Assembly: GCA_017860275.1 (NCBI GenBank)
Contig: JAFNAQ010000006.1
Span: forward strand, 59,536 to 123,535
Source: Bacteroidota bacterium
GTDB taxonomy: Bacteria; Bacteroidota; Bacteroidia; Bacteroidales; P3
DNA: 64,000 bases
Reading direction: 5' to 3'
In this document: positions 9,465 to 17,717 of the stretch, in pieces
Layout of the letters: the number at the start of each line of letters is the position of its first letter
Position numbering within the stretch: the stretch's first letter is position 1
Notes under the pieces: generated by a model
What the model saw: the letters and a program-made list of their open reading frames with translations, nothing else
Told to the model about the DNA's origin: nothing
Databases searched by the model: none
Made by a program: the position numbers and the translations under genes

Positions 9465-10178
9465 CTATAAGTTTTTTGGGAAACAAAGTTTGAAACCTAC
9501 ACCGTGTTGGTTAGCGATTTCAACAGCAGGATCTTTCTTTAAGTATTTTCTAAGTTTTGTGATATAAACGTCCATGCTTCTTGCGTTGAAGTATGTGTCG
9601 TTTTTCCAAATCTTTTGAAGAACAATTCCTCTGTCTACTATTTGGTTTGAATTCAAAGTGAAAACTCTTAATAATTCGCTTTCTTTGCTTGTAAGTTTAA
9701 TTTCTTCATATGGGAAATTATCGTTTCCACTGAAAGTAATTAATTGTTTGTTATAGTCAAAAGTGTAGTATTGTCCGATAGAGAATATATTATCTTCTGG
9801 TCTTTCTTCGTGAGTACGTCTTGTGATAGCTTGGATACGAAGTAATAATTCTTCCATTGAGAAAGGTTTAGTGATATAATCATCAGCACCTACCTCAAAT
9901 CCTTTAATCTTATCAGCTTCTTGATTTTTAGCAGAAAGGAAAAGAATTGGAATTTTTTCGTTGAATTTTCTAATTTCTTTTGCAGCAGCATAACCATCAA
10001 GAACAGGCATCATAACGTCTAAGATAATAAAATCAAATTCATCAGTACGATACATGTTAACAGCCATTTCACCATCTGTTGCTAATTTTGTTGGGAAACC
10101 TTTTTGCTCTAAATAAGCTTTCAAAATTGGTCCAAGATTTAAATCATCCTCAGCCAATAAAATTTTAATTGTTGACAT
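9465..10178 (-). CDS. OmpR/RprY-type response regulator
   Basis: Two-component transcription regulator, 237 residues. The receiver domain (1-120) has the acidic pair in LLAEDDLN, the phospho-acceptor Asp in FIILDVMMP (about residue 54), Ser/Thr in LFLSAKN and Lys in ITKPFSMEE. The C-terminal winged-helix domain (about 140-235) includes LTSKESELLRVF and the recognition-helix region DVYITKLRKYLKKDP. It resembles the RprY group of Bacteroidales, which act in oxidative-stress control, but I assign only the family. No kinase is adjacent. Four tandem TTTCTA copies lie 40-63 bp upstream of the ATG and could affect its expression. Confidence 0.92.
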   Translation of the reverse strand: MSTIKILLAEDDLNLGPILKAYLEQKGFPTKLATDGEMAVNMYRTDEFDFIILDVMMPVLDGYAAAKEIRKFNEKIPILFLSAKNQEADKIKGFEVGADDYITKPFSMEELLLRIQAITRRTHEERPEDNIFSIGQYYTFDYNKQLITFSGNDNFPYEEIKLTSKESELLRVFTLNSNQIVDRGIVLQKIWKNDTYFNARSMDVYITKLRKYLKKDPAVEIANQHGVGFKLCFPKNL

Positions 10179-10217
10179 TTTCCTTAAGTATTAAGTTAAT
10201 AATTTATTTTTAATTTA

Positions 10218-10241
10218 TTTCTATTTCTATTTCTATTTCTA
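10218..10241. repeat. Hexanucleotide tandem repeat (TTTCTA)x4
   Basis: Four perfect contiguous copies of TTTCTA (TAGAAA on the coding strand of the regulator gene) lie in the 117-bp gap between the signal peptidase gene and the response regulator gene. They sit where promoter elements of the regulator would be expected. A hexamer tract does not shift a reading frame here but could change promoter spacing by slippage. Confidence 0.85.
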
Positions 10242-10295
10242 ATTATACTACTATTAAGACAAATAATTTGTATAAAAGTTCAAAACGGTTTAAAA

Positions 10296-12032
10296 TTATT
10301 TTATGATTCTAAATAATTTATCCCATCTAATTCTTTTTAAACCTCCTAAATCCTTGTTTAGACTTAACCATACAAATGATGCCTTTCCTACAACATGATC
10401 CTCAGGTACAAAGCCCCAGAACCTACTATCTGCTGAGTTATGTCTATTATCACCCATCATCCAATAGTAGTCCATTTTAAAGGTATAGCTCTTAGTCTCT
10501 TTACCGTTAATATAATATTTACCGTTTCTTTCTTCTAAAGTATTTTTTTCAAAAGCAGTAATTGCACGTTTGTAATATGCAAGATTATTTGAGTTTAAAT
10601 CAATTGTCAATCCTTTCTTAGGTATTAAGATTGGACCATAATTATCAACGTTCCAATTTAAGTTCTCTACATAAGGGAATAACTGCTTTTCTTTATAACC
10701 CCTCATTGTGATTACAGGAGTAATTGAGGTTACAAAAGGGAATCTTTTTATCTTAGCTACAAGTTCACTAGACAGAGGAAGTGTAGGATAGTTGCTAAGA
10801 GTACTAATTTCTTTATCATCTACTCCAAACATTTTTAATACACTAGCCTTATCTGAAATTTCAGGGTGGAATATTACCTTACAAGGTATTTTGAATGTAG
10901 ATTCAACAATAGATGTATAAGTTAGATTATCCTTCTTTATTGGTGTTACATTAACAACATAAGGAGTATTTGAAAGTCCTTCAATTTGAGTCTTAGTTAG
11001 ATTGATATAGTGCGAAAGATACATCCACTCCATATCCTCTTTAGAAACACCAATATTTAATAGTTCATTTTCATTTAATGTACTACCATTTTCAGTGACA
11101 ATCTTATATGTTACCTGGTAGTTCTCTGGAGTCTCAATAGCCTTACCATTAATATAAACAACTTGGTCTATTATTGATAATTTCTCTCCAGGAAGACCTA
11201 TACATCTTTTTATAAAGTTTTCTCTTTTATCTACAGGACGAGTAATAATGTCTCCAAATTCTTGAGGAGAATTCCAAACTCTTTCTCTTCCATATTTTCT
11301 TACAAGAGAATAATAACTATCAGCACTTTGATAGGTTGTAGATAATGTGTCACCGTCAGGGAAATTAAATACAACAGCATCACCTCTTTCTACCTTACTA
11401 AATCCAGGGAAACGATAATAATCCAACTTCAACCAATCCAAATAAGATTTAGTATTTATAATTGGAATTGTATGATGAACAAGTGGGAATGCAATAGGTG
11501 TATTTGGCACTCTAGGACCATATGCAACCTTACTAACAAATAGGAAATCTCCAACAAGAAGAGATTTCTCCATAGATGAAGTAGGTATAGTGTATGCTTC
11601 AAAGAAGAACATTCTTATTATTGAGGCAGCAATTACAGCAAATAATATAGCATCAACCCATTCCCTTGTAGCCGATTTTTTAACCGCAGGAAGTTCTGAT
11701 GGGTGTGTGTAAGTTTCTTTTTTAGAAAATCCTAACCAAGGAAGAATAACAAAAGGGAATAATACTCCTGCAAGTTGAATCCAAATGCCATTTTTCTTGA
11801 AGCATTTCATTATTTCAATTATCATCAACATCATAACAAATATGTTGACAAAAGGAATTAGGTAGTAAATAAACCACCAATAACTTTTTCCAATAATCTT
11901 TGCTCCAAACCATCCGTTAACTGGCGAAATAATACTCCACCAACCTTTTACACCTGCTTTCTCGAAAATTTTCCAAAGACCAGCGAAGCTTAAAACCAAC
12001 GCAATTATTAATAAGATAACGTAAATACTCAT
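10296..12032 (-). CDS. lepB: Signal peptidase I with long insertion and N-terminal DUF5684-like membrane domain
   Basis: Inner-membrane serine-lysine protease that removes signal peptides. At 578 residues it is much longer than the 250-320 of the classical enzymes. Residues 1-100 form an extra set of membrane helices (DUF5684-like); a further transmembrane helix at about 125-145 precedes the catalytic domain. The nucleophile is Ser153 in PTSSMEKS, the general-base Lys275 is in NFIKRCIGLPGE (box D), and box E is GDNRHNSADSR (about 527-537). About 200 residues without recognisable motifs separate boxes D and E. Long insertions are known in Bacteroidetes signal peptidases. It is divergent from the S41 protease with a 73-bp gap from ATG 12032 to the preferred ATG 12106. 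Confidence 0.92.
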   Translation of the reverse strand: MSIYVILLIIALVLSFAGLWKIFEKAGVKGWWSIISPVNGWFGAKIIGKSYWWFIYYLIPFVNIFVMMLMIIEIMKCFKKNGIWIQLAGVLFPFVILPWLGFSKKETYTHPSELPAVKKSATREWVDAILFAVIAASIIRMFFFEAYTIPTSSMEKSLLVGDFLFVSKVAYGPRVPNTPIAFPLVHHTIPIINTKSYLDWLKLDYYRFPGFSKVERGDAVVFNFPDGDTLSTTYQSADSYYSLVRKYGRERVWNSPQEFGDIITRPVDKRENFIKRCIGLPGEKLSIIDQVVYINGKAIETPENYQVTYKIVTENGSTLNENELLNIGVSKEDMEWMYLSHYINLTKTQIEGLSNTPYVVNVTPIKKDNLTYTSIVESTFKIPCKVIFHPEISDKASVLKMFGVDDKEISTLSNYPTLPLSSELVAKIKRFPFVTSITPVITMRGYKEKQLFPYVENLNWNVDNYGPILIPKKGLTIDLNSNNLAYYKRAITAFEKNTLEERNGKYYINGKETKSYTFKMDYYWMMGDNRHNSADSRFWGFVPEDHVVGKASFVWLSLNKDLGGLKRIRWDKLFRIIK

Positions 12033-12050
12033 TTTCTATAGTTTTTTTAT

Positions 12051-12058
12051 TACTTTTG
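12051..12058 (+). promoter_or_regulatory. Predicted -7 promoter element for the S41 protease gene
   Basis: TACTTTTG is an exact match to TAnnTTTG. A transcript starting near 12064 would leave almost no leader for ATG 12070 but about 40 nt for ATG 12106, supporting the inner start. No clear -33 TTTG is visible. Confidence 0.55.
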
Positions 12059-12105
12059 CAACCTGCATTATGTTAAAAAACGTACAAAGATATAAAAAAA
12101 TTGCT

Positions 12106-13884
12106 ATGAAGAGAATTATTTTTACATTATTAATTTTAATTTCAGCAAATAGTTTTGCTCAACAGCTTGATAAGACAGAGCTTCAGGCCTCTGAAAATAA
12201 AATGTCGTTTACTCTGTATATGATAAGAAATTACTACGCAGAGAAGCCTGATATGAAGAAAATTGTTGAAAAGGGGATAGTGAATATGCTAAAAGAACTT
12301 GACCCTCATTCTGTCTATATTAATAAGGATGACGTACAAAAAATGAATGAACCCCTTCAGGGTAATTTCGATGGCATAGGAGTTTCTTTTCAAATAATGA
12401 AGGATACTATATATGTAGTGGATGTTATTAGAGGCGGTCCTTCCGAAAAAGTTGGAGTAATGGCTGGTGACAAGATTATCAAGGTAGATGATTTTGTTGC
12501 AACAGGAGACACAATAAAAAATGATTGGGTTTTTAAACATCTTAGAGGAGAAAAAGGTTCAAAGGTTATTGTCACAATTGAAAGAAAAGGAAGAAAAGAA
12601 CCAATAGTATTCAATATAACAAGAGATAAAATTCCTATCGTTAGTGTCGATACTTGGTTTATGTTAGATAAGACAACAGGTTATATTCGTCTTGACCGTT
12701 TTGCACAAAATTCTTTAGAAGAGGTTCAAAATGCCTTGAAAGATTTGCAAAAGCAAGGAATGAAGGATTTAGTATTTGACCTAAGAGGAAATGGTGGAGG
12801 ATACTTAGATGTAGCTTTCAAACTTTGCGATGAATTTCTTTCTGATGATAAATTATTAGTATATACAGAAGGAGTTTCAAGCCCAAAACAAGAATATAAG
12901 GCTGAGGCAAAAGGAATATTTGAGAAGGGTAAATTAGTAGTACTAATTGACGAAGGCTCAGCATCGGCATCTGAAATCCTTTCTGGAGCAATTCAAGACT
13001 GGGATAGAGGAGTGGTTGTTGGAAGAAGAAGTTTTGGAAAGGGATTAGTTCAACGTCCTTTCAACTTGCCTGACGGTTCACAGATAAGACTAACAACATC
13101 TCGTTATTTCACACCAAGTGGTCGCTGTATTCAAAAACCATGGAACGATGGTTTAGATTCATACTTTAATGACTATATGAAACGCTACCAACACAAGGAA
13201 CTAATAACACAAGATTCAATATCTTTCCCTGATTCATTGAAGTATTCAACAGCTAATGGAAGAGTAGTATATGGTGGTGGAGGTATTATGCCTGATATAT
13301 TTGTGCCAATAGATACATCGAGAGCATCCGACTACTTAATAAACCTTCGTTCAAAGGGTGTATTCAATAACTTTGCAATGAAATGGGTAGACGAGAACAG
13401 AGTAGAGTTTTTAAAGAAATATCCAACATTCGAGGCATTCGATAAATCATATGATAGCCTAAAATTAATGGCATCTTTTGAAGTATATGCAAAACAAGAA
13501 GGAGTGGAGCGTAACGAGATAAAGAAAGAATGGGTAAATATTATGCTTATGGAGGCTCTTCAAAAGCAAGTAAAAGATACACTAGCACAATACACATCAT
13601 ATAAGACCTATGCAAATGATCTTCTATCAAAGTCCGAATTATTAAAAGAACTAATAGAAAAAGCAGAGGCAGAAGACAAAAAAATGTCAGAAATGATGGC
13701 AAAGTCAGACGTATATATCGAGGCATCACTAAAGGCAATAATAGCACGTAACCTTTATGGAGTAAGCTATTATTACCAATCCATTAAAAACACAGATGAA
13801 GGCCTAACAAAAGCCATGTCGGTAATAAACAACGAAAAACTATACAATAATCTTCTTTCCTCTCCAAAGACCAAAAAGAAGTAG
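12106..13884 (+). CDS. S41 family carboxy-terminal processing protease
   Basis: Periplasmic serine protease of the CtpA/Prc type that trims or degrades proteins from their C-termini. The preferred ATG at 12106 begins a clean signal peptide (MKRIIFTLLILISANSFAQ); an in-frame ATG at 12070 would add 12 charged residues and lies too close to the promoter. With this start it has 592 residues. A PDZ domain (about residues 85-160) contains GIGVSFQI and AGDKIIKVD. The catalytic pair is Ser287 in GSASASE and Lys312 in SFGKGLVQ, 25 residues apart as in the family. A C-terminal helical region (about 430-590) is charged and may be coiled coil. A strong terminator follows. Confidence 0.93.
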   Translation: MKRIIFTLLILISANSFAQQLDKTELQASENKMSFTLYMIRNYYAEKPDMKKIVEKGIVNMLKELDPHSVYINKDDVQKMNEPLQGNFDGIGVSFQIMKDTIYVVDVIRGGPSEKVGVMAGDKIIKVDDFVATGDTIKNDWVFKHLRGEKGSKVIVTIERKGRKEPIVFNITRDKIPIVSVDTWFMLDKTTGYIRLDRFAQNSLEEVQNALKDLQKQGMKDLVFDLRGNGGGYLDVAFKLCDEFLSDDKLLVYTEGVSSPKQEYKAEAKGIFEKGKLVVLIDEGSASASEILSGAIQDWDRGVVVGRRSFGKGLVQRPFNLPDGSQIRLTTSRYFTPSGRCIQKPWNDGLDSYFNDYMKRYQHKELITQDSISFPDSLKYSTANGRVVYGGGGIMPDIFVPIDTSRASDYLINLRSKGVFNNFAMKWVDENRVEFLKKYPTFEAFDKSYDSLKLMASFEVYAKQEGVERNEIKKEWVNIMLMEALQKQVKDTLAQYTSYKTYANDLLSKSELLKELIEKAEAEDKKMSEMMAKSDVYIEASLKAIIARNLYGVSYYYQSIKNTDEGLTKAMSVINNEKLYNNLLSSPKTKKK

Positions 13885-13907
13885 TTTTTTCCTCTAAGAA
13901 AAATTTT

Positions 13908-13956
13908 AATTCCTCTGAGAAATCCAAAACTTTCTCAGAGGAATTTTTCTTTTTAT
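13908..13956 (+). terminator. Rho-independent terminator of the S41 protease gene
   Basis: A perfect 15-bp stem (13908-13922 with 13931-13945; core CCTCTGAGAAA and its complement) with an 8-nt loop is followed by TTTTTCTTTTT. An extra imperfect copy of the stem word (CCTCTAAGAAA) lies just upstream at 13891-13901. Confidence 0.88.
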
Positions 13957-14058
13957 TAGGGATAAAAATTAACAAGGATAATTTATGTTCAAAAATATTC
14001 AGTAGCGTACAATGAAACCATCATCCCCATAAATAAATCACATTTTCATCACTAAGGG

Positions 14059-14227
14059 TTAATGCAGGTTAAGGTAGGTTAGGGTAAAAAATAGAAATAA
14101 ATCTTCTCTATAAAAATATTATTACACAAAAAATATTTTTGAAATTGAAAAATAAAAAACATATAAGACCTATAAAATCAAATTTAGCCTTAACCTACCT
14201 TAACCTACCTTAACCCACCTTAACTTG
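14059..14227. repeat. Element 1: inverted arms of decamer repeats
   Basis: The left arm has three 10-bp units (TTAATGCAGG, TTAAGGTAGG, TTAGGGTAAA; 14059-14088). The right arm has four 10-bp units in inverted orientation (CCTTAACCTA twice, CCTTAACCCA, CCTTAACTTG; 14188-14227). About 100 bp of AT-rich core lies between, containing GACCTATAAAATC at 14167-14179. The arms can pair into a long imperfect stem. Confidence 0.85.
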
Positions 14228-14313
14228 ATTAATAATTATTTAGAAATATTGGCGATACTTAAGAATATCACAATAAAAAATAAGAACAAAATATCATCAA
14301 TTTGGTAGATAAT

Positions 14314-14473
14314 AAGTGGACAAGTGGAGGTAAGTGGGGCAAAAATGCAAATTAAAAGTATTCTTACAATATTTTTTATTTTGAAAAGTAAAAAATATAT
14401 CGAATAAGAAAAAAAACATAAAGGACCTATAAAATCTCAATTTACCTCCACTTACCTCCACTTACCCCCACTT
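14314..14473. repeat. Element 2: homologous copy with different decamer arms
   Basis: The left arm has AAGTGGA, AAGTGGAGGT and AAGTGGGGCA (14314-14341). The right arm has ACCTCCACTT twice then ACCCCCACTT (14444-14473). The core repeats GACCTATAAAATC at 14424-14436, and the flank to the right shares TTAATA..ATATTTA..TTGGC with element 1. The two elements lie 247-257 bp apart depending on the landmark, so they are a diverged duplication, but the arm words differ. Confidence 0.85.
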
Positions 14474-14570
14474 ATTTAATAGATATTTAAAGGAATTGGC
14501 ATAATTTAATACAATGAAAATGGATAAAAACAAGCAAAAAACCATCAAAAAAGCACCAAAAAAACAGCCC

Positions 14571-14630
14571 AAAAATGACCGATTTTGACCAAAAATGATC
14601 AATTTTGCCCCCAAAAAAGCAATTTTTAGA
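14571..14630. repeat. 20-bp-period array, three units
   Basis: Three adjacent 20-bp units begin at 14571, 14591 and 14611. The first two are AAAAATGACCGATTTTGACC and AAAAATGATCAATTTTGCCC; the third keeps the AAAAA..AATTTT frame with more changes. Each unit is roughly self-complementary. Confidence 0.65.
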
Positions 14631-14650
14631 GCAAAAAATAGCCCCAAAAT

Positions 14651-14734
14651 AGAATAAGGTTCTACGAAAATAGAATCTTATTCTATTTTTCTAGAATAAG
14701 GATCTATTTTTATGGAATAAGGAGATAGGAAAGG
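14651..14734. repeat. 21-bp-period word array, four units
   Basis: Units start at 14651, 14672, 14693 and 14714, exactly 21 bp apart. The shared word is AGAATAAGG or its close variants (AGAATAAGGTTCTA, AGAATCTTATTCTA, AGAATAAGGATCTA, GGAATAAGGAGATA); the second contains the word inverted, so units 1 and 2 can form a hairpin. Linkers of about 7 bp vary. Confidence 0.85.
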
Positions 14735-14827
14735 GGTAAAAATGGGTACGATAATTCAAAAACTAGTTTATTTTGAAATTTTTTATTTCTTTTCATAATT
14801 TCATTTCCTTGTTTAATAATAAATTAT

Positions 14828-14835
14828 TATCTTTG
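14828..14835 (+). promoter_or_regulatory. Predicted -7 promoter element for the restriction-modification gene
   Basis: TATCTTTG matches TAnnTTTG exactly and lies 23 bp before the preferred ATG at 14859. A CTTG at 14808-14811 is 16 bp upstream, shorter than the usual spacing. The in-frame TTG at 14844 would fall almost at the transcript start, favouring the ATG. Confidence 0.55.
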
Positions 14836-14858
14836 AAAACTAATTGAATAGAAAATAT

Positions 14859-17705
14859 ATGGGCTTATTTCAAAAAAGTATTTTAGATAAATATATTGGT
14901 TCTTTGGATAAGGAAGCATTAACTTTAGGTTGGGAGAAATTTAAAAATCATTTTCACAGTAAGGAGATACAGGAGAATATACGTAACTCAAAAGAAGAGC
15001 AATATCAAGAAGGTTTTTTTAGAGATTTATTTGTTCATATTCTTGGATATACTTTGAATCCCAACGCAGGATTTAATCTTACTACAGAGAAAAAGAATGC
15101 AAAGGGGAGCAAAAAAGCAGATGGAGCAATAATTATTGGAGAAAAGATTATTGGTGTAATTGAACTTAAAGGAACAAATACCACAGACTTAACCAATGTA
15201 GAACAACAAGCATTTGGGTACATGAATAACCAAGAAGGGTGTGTTTATGTTATTACTTCCAACTTTGAGAAACTAAGATTTTATATTGGTAATGCAATTG
15301 AGCATATAGAATTCAATCTTTTTTCATTAACTGAACAGGAATTTAAGGTATTATTTCTTTGTCTTTCTTATCGAAGTATAGAAAGCGCAATACCTAAGAA
15401 GATTAAGGAAGAATCTTTAAGTCAAGAGGACACTATTACAAAAAAACTTTATAAAGATTATTCCCTTTTTAAACGTGAATTATATAGTAACCTAATAGAA
15501 CTCAATCCAAGTTATGATAAACTACTTCTTTTTAAAAAGTCTCAAAAGTTATTAGATAGATTTTTATTTATTCTTTTTGGAGAAGATAGAAATTTATTGC
15601 CTCCTAATTCTGTTCGTGATATATTAAAACAATGGAATGATTTAAGGGATTTAGATGAGTATAAACCTCTTTATTCAAGGTATCAAAAATACTTTAGTTA
15701 TTTAAATACAGGTTTTAAAGGAAAGTATCATAATATTTTTGCTTATAATGGAGGTTTATTTAAGCCTGATGAAGTATTGGATAATATATTAATCAATGAT
15801 GATATTCTTTATCTTCATACTTTGAAGCTTTCGGAATATGATTTTGATTCAGAGATTGATGTTAATATTTTAGGTCATATCTTTGAAAACTCCCTTAATG
15901 AACTTGATGAAATTAAATCGCAATTAGAGGGGCAAGAGATTGAAAAGAATAAGACCAAGAGAAAGAAAGACGGTGTATTTTATACTCCTAAGTATATTAC
16001 AAAATATATTGTTGAAAATACTGTAGGTCATCTTTGTAATGAAAAGAAGATAGAATTATCCATTAATGAAGATGATTACTTTTCAGATAGAAAACAAATA
16101 AAGGCTACTAAAGAAAAACATTTAAACAAATTAAAAGTATATAGGGATTGGTTATTACATATAACTATTATTGATCCTGCTTGTGGTTCTGGTGCTTTTT
16201 TAAATGAGGCTTTGAATTTCTTGATAGAGGAACATAGTTATATTGATGAATTAGAAACAAAATTATTAGGTGGTAGTATTCAATTTCAGAGCTATGAAAA
16301 CTTTATCCTAGAGAATAATCTATTTGGAGTAGATATTAATGAGGAGAGTGTCGAGATTGCAAAGCTCTCATTATGGTTACGCACTGCACAACCTAATAGA
16401 AAACTAAATAATTTAAACCAAAATATTAAATGTGGTAATTCGCTAATTGATGATATTTCAGTTGCAGGAGAAAAAGCCTTTGATTGGCAAAAGGAATTTC
16501 CACAAGTATTTTATAATGGTGGTTTCGATATAGTAATAGGCAACCCTCCTTATGTACAAGTAAATGATTCAGATTATTTTAATTACGAAACTCAAAAGTG
16601 TTCAGATTTATATGCATACTTTTTTGAGAAAGGATTAACAATATTAAAACCAAGTGGATACTTCTCATATATAACTCCAAGTTTATTTATTAAAGGAATG
16701 AAATTTGATTCTTTGAGAAATTATATATTAAACAATACTACAATATTAGAAATATCAGATAAAGGAGATAAAGTATTTGAAGAAGTGCAAATGCCAACAG
16801 CCATTACAATTTTATGTAATAATAAAAAAGTGGGTCAAATTTGGAATTGTTTTTTGCCAAATAATATTATTATAGACAAAATCAATAATAATTCTATTCA
16901 ATTAAATGGTATTTCAAAAATAATGAGAGGTTTAGAAATTGGAAAGGATAAAGTTTTAGATGAAAAAGATGAAATACAATTTTTAACAGGAGAAGATATA
17001 TATAGATATGGTGTAAAACACATTAGTTATATAGATAAGAATATATATAATGAATATAAAAAGGATAATTATTATTTTACTGGCAAAAGAGTCATAATAA
17101 GAGAAACAGGAAATAGATTAACTTCTATTTATTTAGATGATTTAATTACACAACAGAATAGGAGTTTATATTCAATAAAAATATTAGATGAAAATATATA
17201 TCATCCATTATATATATTATCATTAATAAATTCAAATATCATCCAATTTTATTACCAAAGTAGATTTGCAGCAGATACCGATATCTTTCCAAAAATCAGA
17301 ATAGGACAAGTAAAAGAATTACCAATAAAACAAATTCCTCTTGATAATCAAAAGCCATATATTGATAAAGTTGATTTTATGTTGGGTTTAAATAAAGAAT
17401 TGCAGGAGTTAATAAATAGTTTTATTAGGAGTTTGGAAAGAAGATTTGAGGGTTTTGAGTTAAGTAATAAATTAAAGGATTGGTATTTGTTGGAATACAA
17501 AGAATTTGTAAAAGAATTAGGCAAAAAGAAGATTCAACTTACACTCTCTCAAGAAGCTGAATGGGAGGGTTATTTTAATGCAGAGAAAGTTAAGGCTTTG
17601 GAGATTAAGAATAAGATTGATTTAACTGATAAAGAAATTGATAAAATGGTTTATGAACTTTATGGGTTGAATGAAGAAGAAATTGCAATTATAGAAGGAG
17701 AATAA
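14859..17705 (+). CDS. Single-chain type IIG-like restriction-modification enzyme
   Basis: One 948-residue polypeptide combining nuclease, adenine methyltransferase and target recognition, as in the Eco57I/type IIG group. An N-terminal PD-(D/E)xK nuclease region is indicated by Asp88 and the E-x-K in IELKG (Glu102, Lys104). A helical linker follows. The methyltransferase has the SAM motif DPACGSGAFLNEA near residue 437 and catalytic NPPY near 560. The C-terminal third (about 650-850) resembles a TaqI-like specificity domain, ending in a helical tail. The enzyme should both protect host DNA and cut unmodified DNA; its recognition site cannot be read. The start was moved from TTG 14844 to ATG 14859. 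The TIR-TPR gene follows after 12 bp, so both are probably one defence operon. It looks intact. Confidence 0.9.
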   Translation: MGLFQKSILDKYIGSLDKEALTLGWEKFKNHFHSKEIQENIRNSKEEQYQEGFFRDLFVHILGYTLNPNAGFNLTTEKKNAKGSKKADGAIIIGEKIIGVIELKGTNTTDLTNVEQQAFGYMNNQEGCVYVITSNFEKLRFYIGNAIEHIEFNLFSLTEQEFKVLFLCLSYRSIESAIPKKIKEESLSQEDTITKKLYKDYSLFKRELYSNLIELNPSYDKLLLFKKSQKLLDRFLFILFGEDRNLLPPNSVRDILKQWNDLRDLDEYKPLYSRYQKYFSYLNTGFKGKYHNIFAYNGGLFKPDEVLDNILINDDILYLHTLKLSEYDFDSEIDVNILGHIFENSLNELDEIKSQLEGQEIEKNKTKRKKDGVFYTPKYITKYIVENTVGHLCNEKKIELSINEDDYFSDRKQIKATKEKHLNKLKVYRDWLLHITIIDPACGSGAFLNEALNFLIEEHSYIDELETKLLGGSIQFQSYENFILENNLFGVDINEESVEIAKLSLWLRTAQPNRKLNNLNQNIKCGNSLIDDISVAGEKAFDWQKEFPQVFYNGGFDIVIGNPPYVQVNDSDYFNYETQKCSDLYAYFFEKGLTILKPSGYFSYITPSLFIKGMKFDSLRNYILNNTTILEISDKGDKVFEEVQMPTAITILCNNKKVGQIWNCFLPNNIIIDKINNNSIQLNGISKIMRGLEIGKDKVLDEKDEIQFLTGEDIYRYGVKHISYIDKNIYNEYKKDNYYFTGKRVIIRETGNRLTSIYLDDLITQQNRSLYSIKILDENIYHPLYILSLINSNIIQFYYQSRFAADTDIFPKIRIGQVKELPIKQIPLDNQKPYIDKVDFMLGLNKELQELINSFIRSLERRFEGFELSNKLKDWYLLEYKEFVKELGKKKIQLTLSQEAEWEGYFNAEKVKALEIKNKIDLTDKEIDKMVYELYGLNEEEIAIIEGE

Positions 17706-17717
17706 AAACAATTAATT

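Larger units (their letters stand above)
13885..14858. other. Repeat-packed intergenic region upstream of the restriction gene
   Basis: This 974-bp stretch has no credible gene. It holds the S41 terminator, two homologous elements with decamer arms (14059-14253 and 14314-14500), a 20-bp-period array (14571-14630), a 21-bp-period array (14651-14734) and the promoter of the restriction gene. An open frame on the minus strand at 14462-14647 crosses these repeats and has low-complexity content, so it is not called. Confidence 0.85.

Noticed and set aside
14059..14473. CRISPR array or telomere-like repeat
   Set aside because: Units are 10 bp and contiguous with no unique spacers, and there are no cas genes nearby. 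One TTAGGG occurs by chance; the chromosome gives no hint of linearity.
14059..14473. Retron-type RNA with inverted ends
   Set aside because: No reverse transcriptase gene is nearby, and the arms are decamer repeats, not unique inverted ends.
14462..14647. Minus-strand 61-codon open frame in the repeat region
   Set aside because: It is built from the repeats, with low-complexity Phe/Leu-rich content and no family or promoter.
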